A DNA stretch of 64,000 nucleotides from Oscillospiraceae bacterium (GTDB lineage: Bacteria > Bacillota > Clostridia > Oscillospirales > CAG-272): assembly GCA_015063725.1 (NCBI GenBank), contig SVTP01000004.1, forward strand, positions 1 through 64,000, read 5' to 3'. Each line of letters opens with the position of its first letter. The first letter of the stretch is position 1. A model generated the notes under the pieces. The model was given only the letters and a program-made list of their open reading frames with translations. It did no database searches and was not told the origin of the DNA. A program made the position numbers and the translations under genes. Shown in pieces: positions 52,058 through 61,441 of this stretch.

Positions 52058-52086
52058 ATTATAACACAACATCGCATCTTTGTCAA
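52058..52086 (-). promoter_or_regulatory. Promoter of the tRNA-Pro transcript
   Basis: On the minus strand TTGACA (52081-52086) and TATAAT (52058-52063) are exactly 17 bp apart. No coding gene follows before the tRNA. Confidence 0.88.
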
Positions 52087-52156
52087 CCTTTTTTTCAAAA
52101 ATACTTTCTTGTGTGCGGCAGTAATATGTGCTAAAATAAGAAAATCAACACAAAAA

Positions 52157-52188
52157 CGGGAATTGAACTCACAAGGAGCTCAATTCCC
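52157..52188 (-). terminator. Terminator of the secreted phosphatase operon
   Basis: On the minus strand GGGAATTGAGCTC and GAGTTCAATTCCC are followed by GTTTTTGTG, 22 bases past the stop codon. Confidence 0.85.
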
Positions 52189-52209
52189 TCTCAAAAAATG
52201 GAAAAACTG

Positions 52210-54531
52210 TTATTTTTCAATAATAAAAGTGGCGTAAGCAAAGGTTTCACCTTTTGCAAATTCGTAGCCTTCAAATACAATGCAGTCCTCGTAAACGTGA
52301 ACGATGTAGCCCTCGGAACGCCCCTCTCCACTGCCGACCAGAACGCGAGGTGTTGAGCAAGCCGGAATGTGTACCATCGTTGCAAAAGTGCCATCTTTGT
52401 TATCAATGTTCTTATCGTAATTGGTCTTGCCCGGCTTGGGAGTAACAAATTGCGAATCAAATGCCCAATGAGAGTGTCCGCTGAAATACACTACGTTGGT
52501 GTATTTTTGGAAATACTCGTTAAACTTTTTATATTCCACGGTGGAGCTGATCATAGGCAAGCCGTATTCGCTACCGCTTGCATTGGTGGCATCCCCCACT
52601 TCCTCATCCATAAAGGTGTGGAAGAAGAGGAACACGGTTGTGTCCTTATATTGCTCCAATCTTGCTTCCAGCCAATTGAGCTGATAGTCATCCAACAAAC
52701 GCGAGGTGGAACTTCCGTAATCGTAATATTTTTGGTGCAAAAAGATCATCACACTGCCATCGGGGAGTTCGACCGCATAATCCAGCTCGTTGTCATCAAA
52801 GAACAGATAATCAAGCTCGCTATCGTACTCCACTACATCTCTTGCGTATCGCATATACCAATCGTAAGAGAATCCCGTGTATTTTGCCTCGTGATTGCCC
52901 GTTGTTGTAAAAATGGGCATATCGGGGGCGGTTTTGTAGATCTCTTTGATAGCGTTTGCATGCAAAATATATTCACTCTCTATGTTGTCATACGAGAAGT
53001 CGCCGCAAATGCCAATGGCGATTGCGCCTTTTTCATAGAGCACTTTGGATGCATTGACAAAGTGGTTATATGGGATAGAGGTCGAGCCGTAGCGCGTACC
53101 TTGATGGGTATCAGACAGAGCACCGAAGACGTACAGTTCTTCTTCGGCAAACAAATGGGACTCAGGGATCGCGTAGGAATAGGTGATTTGTTTATCGCCG
53201 CTGACGGCAATCAAGCGAGTCGCTCCACGAGGGATGGCGGTAAAGGATTGAACGGTAACCTCTGCCTCCTCGTTTTCCATAAACTCGTCAGAATAGAGCA
53301 TTGTGTAATCTTTCAGCTTTCCGTTCGCATCTGCCCAATAGAAGGTGTAGACATCCGATGTTTCGGGCAAAAAGGTGAACGTTCCGCCTGCAAAGCCGGG
53401 AGCATCATATAGAAAGTCATACGAGAGGATACCTGCGGGAACGTAAACCTTGCCACAACCTATGCAGACATCATTGGTATAGATGTGGTCGTGGGTTGCG
53501 GGAATGAATACACGTTTGCACTCCCCGCAAGGGCAAGCAAGGAGCTTTTCTCCGTCCTCGCCGCAAGTCGCTTCTTTGAGAACAGTCTCGTTTAGGTAGG
53601 AATGTGCGTGATATTCGCCAACCTTGACAAAATAAAGGTCGCGATAGTGTTGAGACTTGGGACAGGATGCTGCGTGCTCGATTTTGATGATGTTCTCACC
53701 CGCAACAAGATTGACCATAACACCGTACATATAAATGCCGTGTGTGCTGTTACGCATATTGCTATAATCCATATTGGCGTAGCCGTATGAGGTCTCGATC
53801 ACCTGCTCATTTTCGGTGCCGCCGTTAACGGTATATTTTGTGCCGCGCACTTGCGCATCCTTAAGGCGAAAATGAAGGATCATTTCATAAACACCGCCCT
53901 CGGGAACGGTTACCTTGTAGACCAAGCAGTTTGCTGAGTTTTCAAGCACATACCAATGCTCGATCCCCTCGGTAGTGGATTTGCTCGGCGAGACGGAAAG
54001 GGATTTATCATAGTCACCCGCCCAAACGTGGACACCGTTTTGATAGCCGTCAAGCAGTTCGGGAGAAAAATGGTAGGTGTCGGTTTTACCGTCGCCGTCG
54101 GCATCGTAAACAGAGGAAATTTCGTATATGGGAATGGGGGTAAAAGCACAGGTTGCACATATACCGCTGGTGTAAATGTGAACACCCGTAGCAGGAATGT
54201 CACTTTCTTTGCTCTCCCCGCAGCTACAATAGGCTACCTGCGTGCCATTTTGCACACACGTGGGCTCTTTGGTAACGGTTACACGGTCAAATAAATGCTC
54301 GTGCGGCGGTTCGGGGGGCGTAGTGACCTCGGGAGTAGTGTTCTCGGGAGTGGTGTTCTCGGGAGTGGTGTTCTCGGGAGTGGTATTCTCGGGGGGAGTG
54401 GTTTGGGGTGTTGTGATATCCGATATTGGCTCTTGCAGGGTTGTTTGCTCGGGCGTATGAGGCTCCAAAAACGGCAAACAGCTTGTGAGCAAAAACATCA
54501 ATACAACGGATAACAAGAGAATCCGTTTCAT
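52210..54531 (-). CDS. Secreted calcineurin-type phosphoesterase lipoprotein
   Basis: The 773-residue lipoprotein (lipobox LLTSC, Cys near 18) has a Thr/Pro linker built from four PENTT repeats. A Cys-rich segment follows (HEHLFDRVTVTKEPTC, YCSCGESKESDIPATG, CATC), then a beta-sandwich region (about 190-320), a second CPCGE Cys segment, and a C-terminal phosphoesterase from about 470. Metal motifs are ALSDTHQGTRYG, CGDFSYDN, TTGNHEAKYT and FSGHSHWAFD. It should cleave phosphate esters outside the cell. It lies 36 bp downstream of the alkaline phosphatase gene with no terminator between, so both form one transcript. Confidence 0.88.
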   Translation of the reverse strand: MKRILLLSVVLMFLLTSCLPFLEPHTPEQTTLQEPISDITTPQTTPPENTTPENTTPENTTPENTTPEVTTPPEPPHEHLFDRVTVTKEPTCVQNGTQVAYCSCGESKESDIPATGVHIYTSGICATCAFTPIPIYEISSVYDADGDGKTDTYHFSPELLDGYQNGVHVWAGDYDKSLSVSPSKSTTEGIEHWYVLENSANCLVYKVTVPEGGVYEMILHFRLKDAQVRGTKYTVNGGTENEQVIETSYGYANMDYSNMRNSTHGIYMYGVMVNLVAGENIIKIEHAASCPKSQHYRDLYFVKVGEYHAHSYLNETVLKEATCGEDGEKLLACPCGECKRVFIPATHDHIYTNDVCIGCGKVYVPAGILSYDFLYDAPGFAGGTFTFLPETSDVYTFYWADANGKLKDYTMLYSDEFMENEEAEVTVQSFTAIPRGATRLIAVSGDKQITYSYAIPESHLFAEEELYVFGALSDTHQGTRYGSTSIPYNHFVNASKVLYEKGAIAIGICGDFSYDNIESEYILHANAIKEIYKTAPDMPIFTTTGNHEAKYTGFSYDWYMRYARDVVEYDSELDYLFFDDNELDYAVELPDGSVMIFLHQKYYDYGSSTSRLLDDYQLNWLEARLEQYKDTTVFLFFHTFMDEEVGDATNASGSEYGLPMISSTVEYKKFNEYFQKYTNVVYFSGHSHWAFDSQFVTPKPGKTNYDKNIDNKDGTFATMVHIPACSTPRVLVGSGEGRSEGYIVHVYEDCIVFEGYEFAKGETFAYATFIIEK
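54328..54391 (-). repeat. 15-bp tandem repeat encoding the PENTT linker
   Basis: Four units close to CTCGGGAGTGGTGTT run in tandem with few differences. Copy-number change would add or remove five residues in frame and so change linker length. Confidence 0.85.
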
Positions 54532-54567
54532 GTTTCTTCTCCTTTGAGATTTGAGATTTGTAGCAGA

Positions 54568-56328
54568 TTACGAAACAGGAACCAGCGCGGGATGCTGTAA
54601 GGGGTTGTTCCCTGCTACCTCAACGCCAAACAAAGCAGCAATGGTTTTGGGGATCTGGGTGTTTTCAATCGTTCTGCCGTCAAAGACCTCGGCATCGGCA
54701 CCGTAGGCAAACACGGGAACATTTGCAGCAGTGTGATTGCCCGTTGTGTAATAGAAGTCGCCGTTGTCGGCAATTTGCAGACCGCCTGTTTCGTGGTCGG
54801 CAGTAATGATGACCGTGGTATCGGGATTGTAGAATGCGTACTCCATAAACAGGGCGATTGCCTGATTGAAGCGCAGCATTGTCAGGTAAGCATTTTGGGC
54901 ATCGTTGCTATGGCAATGCTTGTCGATATACGCTTCCTCATACATCATGAAGAAGCCGTCCTCATCTTCTGAGAGAGACGTCAGTGTTCTTGCAATGGCA
55001 GCGCGCAGATTTTCGATTTGGGCATCGGTATCATAATTGTAGTTGCAATCGATAACAGTACCGTAGGCATCGGTCAGTTTTGCCTGCGAGGCAAGAATAT
55101 CCGCACTGTCGTTGCGATTGTTGGCGTGTGCCGAGAAGGATGCGGGAGTGGCACCCGTTTGCGCCTCGGTGGACATAACGGCGGTCGCCTTGCCCTTGCC
55201 TGCTGCAAGCTCTGTCAGCGAGGGAACGTCATTTTTGTCGCCGTCCTTGCCAATGTATCCGTTAACGGTTTTATAGCCGGAGGAGAGCGCAGTTCCTGCC
55301 GCGGCACTGTCGGTGGTGCCCGAAAGAGAATTGGTTTTTGCTTCTCCAATGTAGGGGAACAGGTAGCCGTAGAAGAAATCCTCACCGTCGCTGTAATCGG
55401 CAATGCTTGCATTTTTGTAGGCGTCAAAAAGCTTGGTCTGGTTGAGACCCATACCGTCACCGATGAGCAAAATAAAGTTCTTTGCCTTTTGCACAATGGG
55501 GGTGCAGATGCTGACGGTTTGGGGAATATGAACATCAAAAGCCGCGCCGGGGATGTAGGTCTCTACAAAGTAATACGCCGCAGCGGCAATGATGAAGTAG
55601 TCGCCCTCAAGCGCTATATGGTCCTCGGTGGCAAGGAATGCAAATTCCATGCCCTCGGTGGCAGCATCCAGACTTTGCGAAATGGGACGAGTTGTTTCGC
55701 CTACAACGATCTCGTGGGCGTTCTCTTTGTCGGATGCGTCAATAGGCATAACGGAAAGAACGATGCCTGTGCGCACCTCGATCTCGGCGGCGATATACTC
55801 TGCCGCGCGAACGGTGTAATCGGATGCGTGCTCGTCATAAACGATGACGTAAGAGAAAAGTGCATCACCGCACAAAAACGGAACGGATGCATCCTTTTCG
55901 CCACACCATTTGCAAATAGCATCCACATAACTGTGCTCACCCGTGGCGGGAACGCTCTCCTTTCGAATAGCACCGCAAGCGGTGCAGGTGGCAGTCATTT
56001 CACCGTCACCCATGCAGGTGGGCTCTTTGGTAATAACGGCTTCACCGTAGCTGTGCTCACCGGTATCCTCCAGAGATATTCTTTGCCACTCACCACACGC
56101 GCACATGCCTTGCCAGCTTCCGGGATTGATGCAGGTAGCATCCGTAATAACAATGTTTTGATCGTAAACGTGCTTGTGCGCCGTTTCTTCCGGTGTTGTC
56201 ACCTCGGGCGTGGTTTCTGCAGGTGTCGTCACTTCGGGCGTGGTGGTATTCGGCGTTTTCTCTTTTGCAAGGTTACAACTACACAAAAGAAGTGTGAGAA
56301 AAACGAGTAAGAAGCATAATTTTTTCAT
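54568..56328 (-). CDS. Secreted alkaline phosphatase lipoprotein
   Basis: The 586-residue lipoprotein (lipobox LLLCSC, Cys near 18) carries a TTPEVTTP linker and two Cys-rich modules (ITDATCINPGSWQGMCACGEWQ and EPTCMGDGEMTATCTACGAIR). A short CKWCGEKD segment and the phosphatase domain follow. The domain has the metal site LIGDGMGLNQTKLFDAY, the nucleophile serine in GTTDSAAAGTALSSG, and ITADHETGGLQ near the end, then ANNRNDSADI in the cap. It releases phosphate from esters at the cell surface with zinc and magnesium. It is first in a two-gene unit with the calcineurin-type protein; a pho box is not recognised. Confidence 0.92.
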   Translation of the reverse strand: MKKLCFLLVFLTLLLCSCNLAKEKTPNTTTPEVTTPAETTPEVTTPEETAHKHVYDQNIVITDATCINPGSWQGMCACGEWQRISLEDTGEHSYGEAVITKEPTCMGDGEMTATCTACGAIRKESVPATGEHSYVDAICKWCGEKDASVPFLCGDALFSYVIVYDEHASDYTVRAAEYIAAEIEVRTGIVLSVMPIDASDKENAHEIVVGETTRPISQSLDAATEGMEFAFLATEDHIALEGDYFIIAAAAYYFVETYIPGAAFDVHIPQTVSICTPIVQKAKNFILLIGDGMGLNQTKLFDAYKNASIADYSDGEDFFYGYLFPYIGEAKTNSLSGTTDSAAAGTALSSGYKTVNGYIGKDGDKNDVPSLTELAAGKGKATAVMSTEAQTGATPASFSAHANNRNDSADILASQAKLTDAYGTVIDCNYNYDTDAQIENLRAAIARTLTSLSEDEDGFFMMYEEAYIDKHCHSNDAQNAYLTMLRFNQAIALFMEYAFYNPDTTVIITADHETGGLQIADNGDFYYTTGNHTAANVPVFAYGADAEVFDGRTIENTQIPKTIAALFGVEVAGNNPLQHPALVPVS

Positions 56329-56378
56329 AAAGATCCTCCTCGTAATAAAAATGTGGGGATGGGTGTCTTGCTGATTTT

Positions 56379-56408
56379 ATTATACCATCCCCTCTTTGGG
56401 GCTGTCAA
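56379..56408 (-). promoter_or_regulatory. Extended -10 promoter of the phosphatase operon
   Basis: On the minus strand TTGACA (56403-56408) and TATAAT (56379-56384) are 18 bp apart, with TGG before the -10 box. Confidence 0.85.
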
Positions 56409-56443
56409 GTGCATTTTATAAACTTTTATTCCCTCAAAAGATA

Positions 56444-56472
56444 TTGAAATTCGCGCGCGGGCGTGATATAAT
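56444..56472 (+). promoter_or_regulatory. Promoter of the GTPase-NYN gene
   Basis: TTGAAA (56444-56449) and TATAAT (56467-56472) are 17 bp apart. The upstream ATG at 56474 touches the -10 box and cannot be the start. Confidence 0.85.
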
Positions 56473-56503
56473 AATGCTGAATACGAAAGAAAGGAAACAG
56501 GAC

Positions 56504-59083
56504 GTGAAGAAAAAGATCACCATTGGTATTCTTGCGCACGTTGACGCAGGAAAAACAACGCTCTCGGAAGCGATGCTGTACTTGTGCGGCAAAATTCGTT
56601 CGATCGGTCGTGTGGATCACCGCAACACCTATCTTGACACCAACGCCGTAGAACGCGAGCGCGGCATTACTGTTTTTTCCAAGCAGGCGCGTTTTTCCAC
56701 CCCTGTGTGCGATTTTATCCTGCTTGACACCCCCGGGCACGTGGATTTTTCTGCCGAAGCCGAGCGCACGCTCACTCTGCTCGACTACGCCATTTTGGTG
56801 ATCAGTGCCGCCGACGGTGTGCAAAATCATACACGCACGCTCTGGCAACTGTTGGAATATTACCATGTTCCCACCTTTCTTTTTGTCAACAAAACCGATA
56901 TTTCCATCAAGCTTGCAGAGGAGATGGAAGAAGAACTGTCCCGCACGCTTTCCCCTCGCTGCGTGGCATTCTTTGAAGCGCAAAACGATAGTGAGCGAGA
57001 CGAAAAGCTGGCGATGGCAGACGAGGAATTTTTGGAAGCCTTTTCGGCAGGCGAAACCATTGCCGACGTGGAAATTGCCGCGGCAGTCGCCGAGCGCAGA
57101 CTATTCCCCACGCTGTTTGGCTCTGCCTTGCGGCTGACTGGCGTGGAGCATCTTTTGCACACGCTTGACCGCTTTACCCTCTCCCCTCTTTACGAAAATG
57201 CCGAATTTGGAGCACGTGTATACAAAATTGCGCGCGACGGCAACACACGCCTGACCTACCTCAAGGTGACGGGTGGGACGCTCCGTGCAAGAGACGAGAT
57301 CACCTATTTGAGTGCTGACGGTCAAACAATGCGTGAAAAGGTCAATCAGCTCCGCCTGTATTCGGGAGAAAAATTTGAGCAGGTCGACACCGCCTCGGTG
57401 GGGGAGATCTGCGCCGTGGTCGGACTTTCCGCTACCTATGCCGGTCTCGGTCTTGGATTTGAGCGCGATGCCGGACGCCCTGTATTGGAGCCGGTTCTTT
57501 CCTATCGCATCCTGCTCCCAAAAGAGTGTGATCCGATGCTGTACTTTCCAAAGCTCAAAGAGTTGGAAGAAGAAGAGCCTTCCCTGCACCTGTATTGGAA
57601 CAGTGAGCTTGGGCAAATTGAAGCGCGCCTGATGGGCGAGGTACAAATTGATTTGTTGCGCCGCCTGATCCACGATCGGTTCTCGATTGACTGCGAGCTG
57701 GATGCAGGCAGAATTCTTTACAAGGAGAAGCCTGCCGCACGCGCACTTGGCATTGGGCATTTTGAGCCCCTGCGTCACTATGCCGAGGTGCAGCTTCTAA
57801 TCGAGCCGCGCCCCGCAGGATCGGGACTTTCCTTCGACGTGCATTTGCCCCCCAATACGTTGGATTTGAACTGGCAACGCCTGATTCTTTTTAACCTATA
57901 TGAAAAAGTCCACCGCGGAACGCTCATCGGTGCCATTCTCACCGATGCCAAGATCACACTTGTTGCCGCACGCGCGCACCTGAAGCACACAGAGGGTGGC
58001 GATTTTCGTGAGGCGACCTTGCGCGCAGTCCGTCAGGGACTGATGCAGTCGGGTTGCGTTCTGCTCGAGCCTTTTTACAAATTCCGCATCGACCTCCCCT
58101 CCTCTTTTGTGGGCAGAGCTATGTCGGATCTGCAAATGCGGTTTGCTTCCTTTGAAGTGGAAAGTGCAACCAATGATAGAACCGTCATTACCGGTCGCGC
58201 CCCTGTTGCTACGCTACACGACTATCCTCGCGAGCTGATCTCCTACACGCGCGGTGAGGGACATATCGCTTGTACGTCCGACGGATACGAGCCCTGCCAC
58301 AATCAGAACGAGGTGGTTGCCGCCGTGGGTTACGATCCCGTTGCCGACCTAGAAAACACACCGCACTCTGTTTTTTGCGAGCACGGTGCAGGCGTTGTCA
58401 TCCCTTGGAACGAGGTGGAAGCCTACAAGCATCTGGATGTCAATCTCTCGCCCGCCGACACCGCCGAGCGCATTCTCCCCACCCCTCGAAAGCTTGCCAA
58501 CAAGTATCAGCTCAGCGAAGATGAGGTCGAAGCCCTGATGTTGCGCTCCTTTGGTCCTATCCGCCGCCGTCAGTATGGCGAAAAACGCGTCAATGCTGCC
58601 AAGGAAGAGACCAAACGCCCCCACAAAAAGCCCCAGCCGCAAAAGCACATGGTGATTGTGGATGGCTACAACGTGATTTGGGCTTGGGACTCCTTGCGTG
58701 AGGTTGCCGAGTTCAGCTTAGAAAAAGCACGAGAGACGTTGATGGACATTTTGAGCAACTACGTCGCTTTTACCAAAACCGAGCTGACACTCGTGTTTGA
58801 TGCCTATCTTGTTCCCGATGGGGCAGGATCCGAGATCACACACGATGGCTATCGCGTCGTTTACACCAAGGAAAATCAAACCGCCGATGCCTATATTGAA
58901 CGCATGATGCACGAGCTTGGTCCCAACTATAACATTCGTATGGTTTCGGGAGACAAGCTTTTGCAGTTCTCCGCGGTCCACTCCGGCATCTTGCGTGTTA
59001 CCGCCGCCGAGTTTGAAGCCGAGGTCACTGCCGTTGGCGAGGAGATCGCCGACTTTATTCAAAAGCTTGCTCAAAAGCAATAA
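56504..59083 (+). CDS. Tet(M)/EF-G-like translational GTPase fused to an NYN nuclease domain
   Basis: The GTG at 56504, behind AAAGGAAACAGGAC, is the likely start, giving 859 residues. The G domain has GILAHVDAGKTTLSEA, VERERGITV, DTPGHVDF and NKTD, followed by the domains II-V typical of ribosomal-protection proteins such as Tet(M)/Tet(O) (HVDAGKTT context, IDLPSSFVGRAMSDLQ near 515). After a Lys/Pro-rich linker (KRPHKKPQPQKH) a YacP-like NYN domain starts near 705: MVIVDGYNVIWAW, LTLVFDAYLVP, ENQTADAYIERMM and VSGDKLLQFSAVHSG with the acidic residues of PIN-like nucleases. This fusion recurs in Clostridia as a translation factor GTPase family. It is not good evidence of tetracycline resistance. 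It may clear stalled ribosomes and cut RNA; that role is inference. Confidence 0.9.
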   Translation: MKKKITIGILAHVDAGKTTLSEAMLYLCGKIRSIGRVDHRNTYLDTNAVERERGITVFSKQARFSTPVCDFILLDTPGHVDFSAEAERTLTLLDYAILVISAADGVQNHTRTLWQLLEYYHVPTFLFVNKTDISIKLAEEMEEELSRTLSPRCVAFFEAQNDSERDEKLAMADEEFLEAFSAGETIADVEIAAAVAERRLFPTLFGSALRLTGVEHLLHTLDRFTLSPLYENAEFGARVYKIARDGNTRLTYLKVTGGTLRARDEITYLSADGQTMREKVNQLRLYSGEKFEQVDTASVGEICAVVGLSATYAGLGLGFERDAGRPVLEPVLSYRILLPKECDPMLYFPKLKELEEEEPSLHLYWNSELGQIEARLMGEVQIDLLRRLIHDRFSIDCELDAGRILYKEKPAARALGIGHFEPLRHYAEVQLLIEPRPAGSGLSFDVHLPPNTLDLNWQRLILFNLYEKVHRGTLIGAILTDAKITLVAARAHLKHTEGGDFREATLRAVRQGLMQSGCVLLEPFYKFRIDLPSSFVGRAMSDLQMRFASFEVESATNDRTVITGRAPVATLHDYPRELISYTRGEGHIACTSDGYEPCHNQNEVVAAVGYDPVADLENTPHSVFCEHGAGVVIPWNEVEAYKHLDVNLSPADTAERILPTPRKLANKYQLSEDEVEALMLRSFGPIRRRQYGEKRVNAAKEETKRPHKKPQPQKHMVIVDGYNVIWAWDSLREVAEFSLEKARETLMDILSNYVAFTKTELTLVFDAYLVPDGAGSEITHDGYRVVYTKENQTADAYIERMMHELGPNYNIRMVSGDKLLQFSAVHSGILRVTAAEFEAEVTAVGEEIADFIQKLAQKQ

Positions 59084-59088
59084 AAATC

Positions 59089-59128
59089 GCACCCCGTATG
59101 CAAAAACGCATACGGGGTGCTTCTTTTT
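59089..59128. terminator. Terminator between GTPase-NYN and LRR genes
   Basis: GCACCCCGTATGC, loop AAAAAC and GCATACGGGGTGC are followed by TTCTTTTTTA. It serves the two convergent genes. Confidence 0.92.
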
Positions 59129-60840
59129 TAGGATTGATCTGTTTGCTCAGGTTCAAAAACAACACTGTACCAGCTTGAGTATTGGTCCCAATTTTCTCCC
59201 TTTTCAACGGCATTCCATTCTTCACATGTACCTTGGTAGAAGATTTCCTTCAGACTGGAAATATCGGCAAACGCACGGGAGCCGATATATTTTACGCTGC
59301 GCGGAACAGTGACATAGGCGACCTTGCCGTAGTCATAAAAGAGCTTATCAATCAAGCCAACGGTGCCCTCTCTTAGAACGACGTGCGATGCCGAGCGGTC
59401 ACAGCTCACCGCCCAATTGCCAACGTAGCCAATGTCACCCTCTGTTTGGATCAGCTTGTCGCACCCCTCAAACGCGTTCTCACCAATGCGTCGGACGCTG
59501 TCGGGAATGTTCACCTCCTGCAAGGCACCACAGCCGGAGAACATGTTTTCCCCGATAACAGTGAGTCCCTCGGGCAGGGTGATGCGCTCCAGCGAAGAGC
59601 AATTTCCAAACACATAGTCGCCCATAACAACAACGCTATCGGGAATGCTCACACTCAAAAGCTTGTTACACTCACGGAATGCACCGTCTCTGATTTGGGT
59701 AACACCCGACGGAATGATCACGCTTTCCAAACGGTAGCAGTAGGCAAACGTACCAATTTCAATACGCATCAGCCTCTTTGGCAATGTGATGCTTTTGAGC
59801 GAGCCGCAAAAGGAAAATGCATGCTCGCCAATGCTTGTAACAGAGGGTGGAATATGGATTTCCTTGAGCTGTGAGCAATCGTAAAATGCCATCTCCCCAA
59901 TGCTTCTCAGGCTATCGGGGAGCGAAACGCTCTCCAAAAGCCAACAATCCTGGAAGGTATAGGGCGCGATGGCTTGGATACCCTCGGACAGGATAACGCG
60001 GCGCAAAGCATAGCACCCCTCAAAAGCGCGCTTGCCGATTTTAGCGCTTGCGGGGATGGTGATCTCTTTGAGGGAATCACAATCGGAAAACGCCGTGTCG
60101 CCAATGACCAAAAGCCCCTCGGGGAGTGTGATGCTCACAAGTGAGGAGCCTCGGAACGCATACTCGCCAATTTCGGTAACGGTTTCGGGGAGCGTGATGC
60201 TATTCAACTGCTCGCAAGCGTTGAACGCCCCCTTCATAACAGAGGTAACATGATAGCCGCAAAAGTTTTCGGGCACGATAATTTCGTCATCGGTGCAGTT
60301 ACCGATGCCTGCCACCGCAAAGGTCTTTCCGTCGGGGTTGATGGCGTATGCCAATCCCAACGAGCCGGTGGCTGGGATGAGCTCCTCATCCAGCTTTGCA
60401 CCGCAACGGTTGCAGAACTGACATTTGAGCCCGGGCTCCCTTTGGGTGGGATCGTCGGGGGTGGGGAGCTTGATGGTGGGCTCCTTTTCGATTACCCAAG
60501 CGCCTGCAAAATGCGGCAGGAGCGCGATGGGTTGCGTTTCCTTTTCGCCGCAAGCGCAAAGACGTGTCTGTTCGCCATACTCGGAGCAGCTGGCTTCCCT
60601 TGTGATCCTCCATTCTCCAAAAACGTGTGTGTGGAATGGCGATCCGCCATTTGGATCTTCCGTTCCTCTTTGCCAGAATACAATACCAAGAGCTGCCGCG
60701 ACTACAAGGCAGAAGCACGCAGCAATCGCGCCCCATTTTGCCCACGTACGCAAAGGTGAGCTCCTTTTTTGAGGAGCTGCATCCAGAATCCAAGCGGGAT
60801 CAATATCGCGCAAGGCGTCAAAAATATTCTTATCGTTCAT
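59128..60840 (-). CDS. Membrane-anchored LRR protein, possible anti-sigma partner (module 1)
   Basis: The ATG at 60840, 2 bases after the sigma gene stop and behind GGAGGGGC, gives 570 residues. Residues 1-35 are a short cytoplasmic segment (IFDALRDIDPAWILDAAP). A TM helix follows (about 38-58, WGAIAACFCLVVAAALGIVFW), then a Cys-rich module (TREASCSEYGEQTRLCACGEKETQPI and CQFCNRCGAK). About eighteen BspA-type LRR_5 repeats (SVTIPxSVxxIGExAFxxC-like) run from about 190 to 550. One TM segment, a small inside domain and a large outside repeat domain placed directly after an ECF sigma gene is the layout of membrane anti-sigma sensors. That role is inference; no classical anti-sigma domain is seen. 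Confidence 0.82.
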   Translation of the reverse strand: MNDKNIFDALRDIDPAWILDAAPQKRSSPLRTWAKWGAIAACFCLVVAAALGIVFWQRGTEDPNGGSPFHTHVFGEWRITREASCSEYGEQTRLCACGEKETQPIALLPHFAGAWVIEKEPTIKLPTPDDPTQREPGLKCQFCNRCGAKLDEELIPATGSLGLAYAINPDGKTFAVAGIGNCTDDEIIVPENFCGYHVTSVMKGAFNACEQLNSITLPETVTEIGEYAFRGSSLVSITLPEGLLVIGDTAFSDCDSLKEITIPASAKIGKRAFEGCYALRRVILSEGIQAIAPYTFQDCWLLESVSLPDSLRSIGEMAFYDCSQLKEIHIPPSVTSIGEHAFSFCGSLKSITLPKRLMRIEIGTFAYCYRLESVIIPSGVTQIRDGAFRECNKLLSVSIPDSVVVMGDYVFGNCSSLERITLPEGLTVIGENMFSGCGALQEVNIPDSVRRIGENAFEGCDKLIQTEGDIGYVGNWAVSCDRSASHVVLREGTVGLIDKLFYDYGKVAYVTVPRSVKYIGSRAFADISSLKEIFYQGTCEEWNAVEKGENWDQYSSWYSVVFEPEQTDQS

Positions 60841-60842
60841 TC

Positions 60843-61400
60843 TCAAAGCCCCTCCTTTTCCAAAAACGCTTTCAGCTTTAGGCGCGTGCGCAGCATCAGC
60901 ATTGCCACACTGCTCTCCTTCATGCCAAACTCCTCGGCGATCTCCGCCACGGGGGTAACGTACCAGTAGCGGCGCACAAATATCGTTCTGGTCCTCTCGG
61001 GCAAAGCTTTCAAAAACCGCCCGAGGGCATCGCGCAAAGCGACACTGTATCCGATGTCCTCACCCTCATCGTTTGAGGGGATACACTCGGAAAGCTCGTG
61101 CAGAACTGCGGGCAGCTGACCGCCACCGCGCTTGGCTGCCGTTTTGGTATCATAGCGATCCAGCGCCAAACGGTTGCTGATCTTACCCACGTATCCCTTG
61201 AGCGGATCGGGGCGATTTGGTGGAACGGTGTTCCAGGTTTTGAGATATGTATCGTTTACGATCTCTTCGGCATCCTCGTTGTCAGCCAAGATCTGATAGG
61301 CGATATAATGACAATATCGCCCGTATTTCTTGTCTGTCTCGATAATTGCACGCTCGGATCGCGCCCAATACAGATCCACGATCTGCTTATCATCTAACAT
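60843..61400 (-). CDS. ECF-type RNA polymerase sigma factor (module 1)
   Basis: The ATG at 61400 (MLDDKQIVDLYWARSERAI, AAAAGGAGAGG upstream) gives 186 residues. The sigma-2 domain is visible in YGRYCHYIAYQILADNEDAEEIVNDTYLKTWNT and the sigma-4 helix-turn-helix in LPERTRTIFVRRYWY, VAEIAEEFGMKESSVAMLMLRTRLKLKAFL. The length and absence of sigma-1/3 mark the ECF class. It is directly coupled to the LRR membrane gene (2-bp gap) and has a sigma-A-type promoter and a motif shared with module 2 upstream. Confidence 0.92.
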   Translation of the reverse strand: MLDDKQIVDLYWARSERAIIETDKKYGRYCHYIAYQILADNEDAEEIVNDTYLKTWNTVPPNRPDPLKGYVGKISNRLALDRYDTKTAAKRGGGQLPAVLHELSECIPSNDEGEDIGYSVALRDALGRFLKALPERTRTIFVRRYWYVTPVAEIAEEFGMKESSVAMLMLRTRLKLKAFLEKEGL

Positions 61401-61441
61401 TTGTACCTCTCCTTTTGGGCAGAAAATTTCCCTTTCAAAAA

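Noticed and set aside
56504-59083. Tetracycline resistance determinant
   Set aside because: The Tet(M)-like similarity is clear, but the NYN fusion and lack of mobile context fit a housekeeping Clostridia GTPase family.
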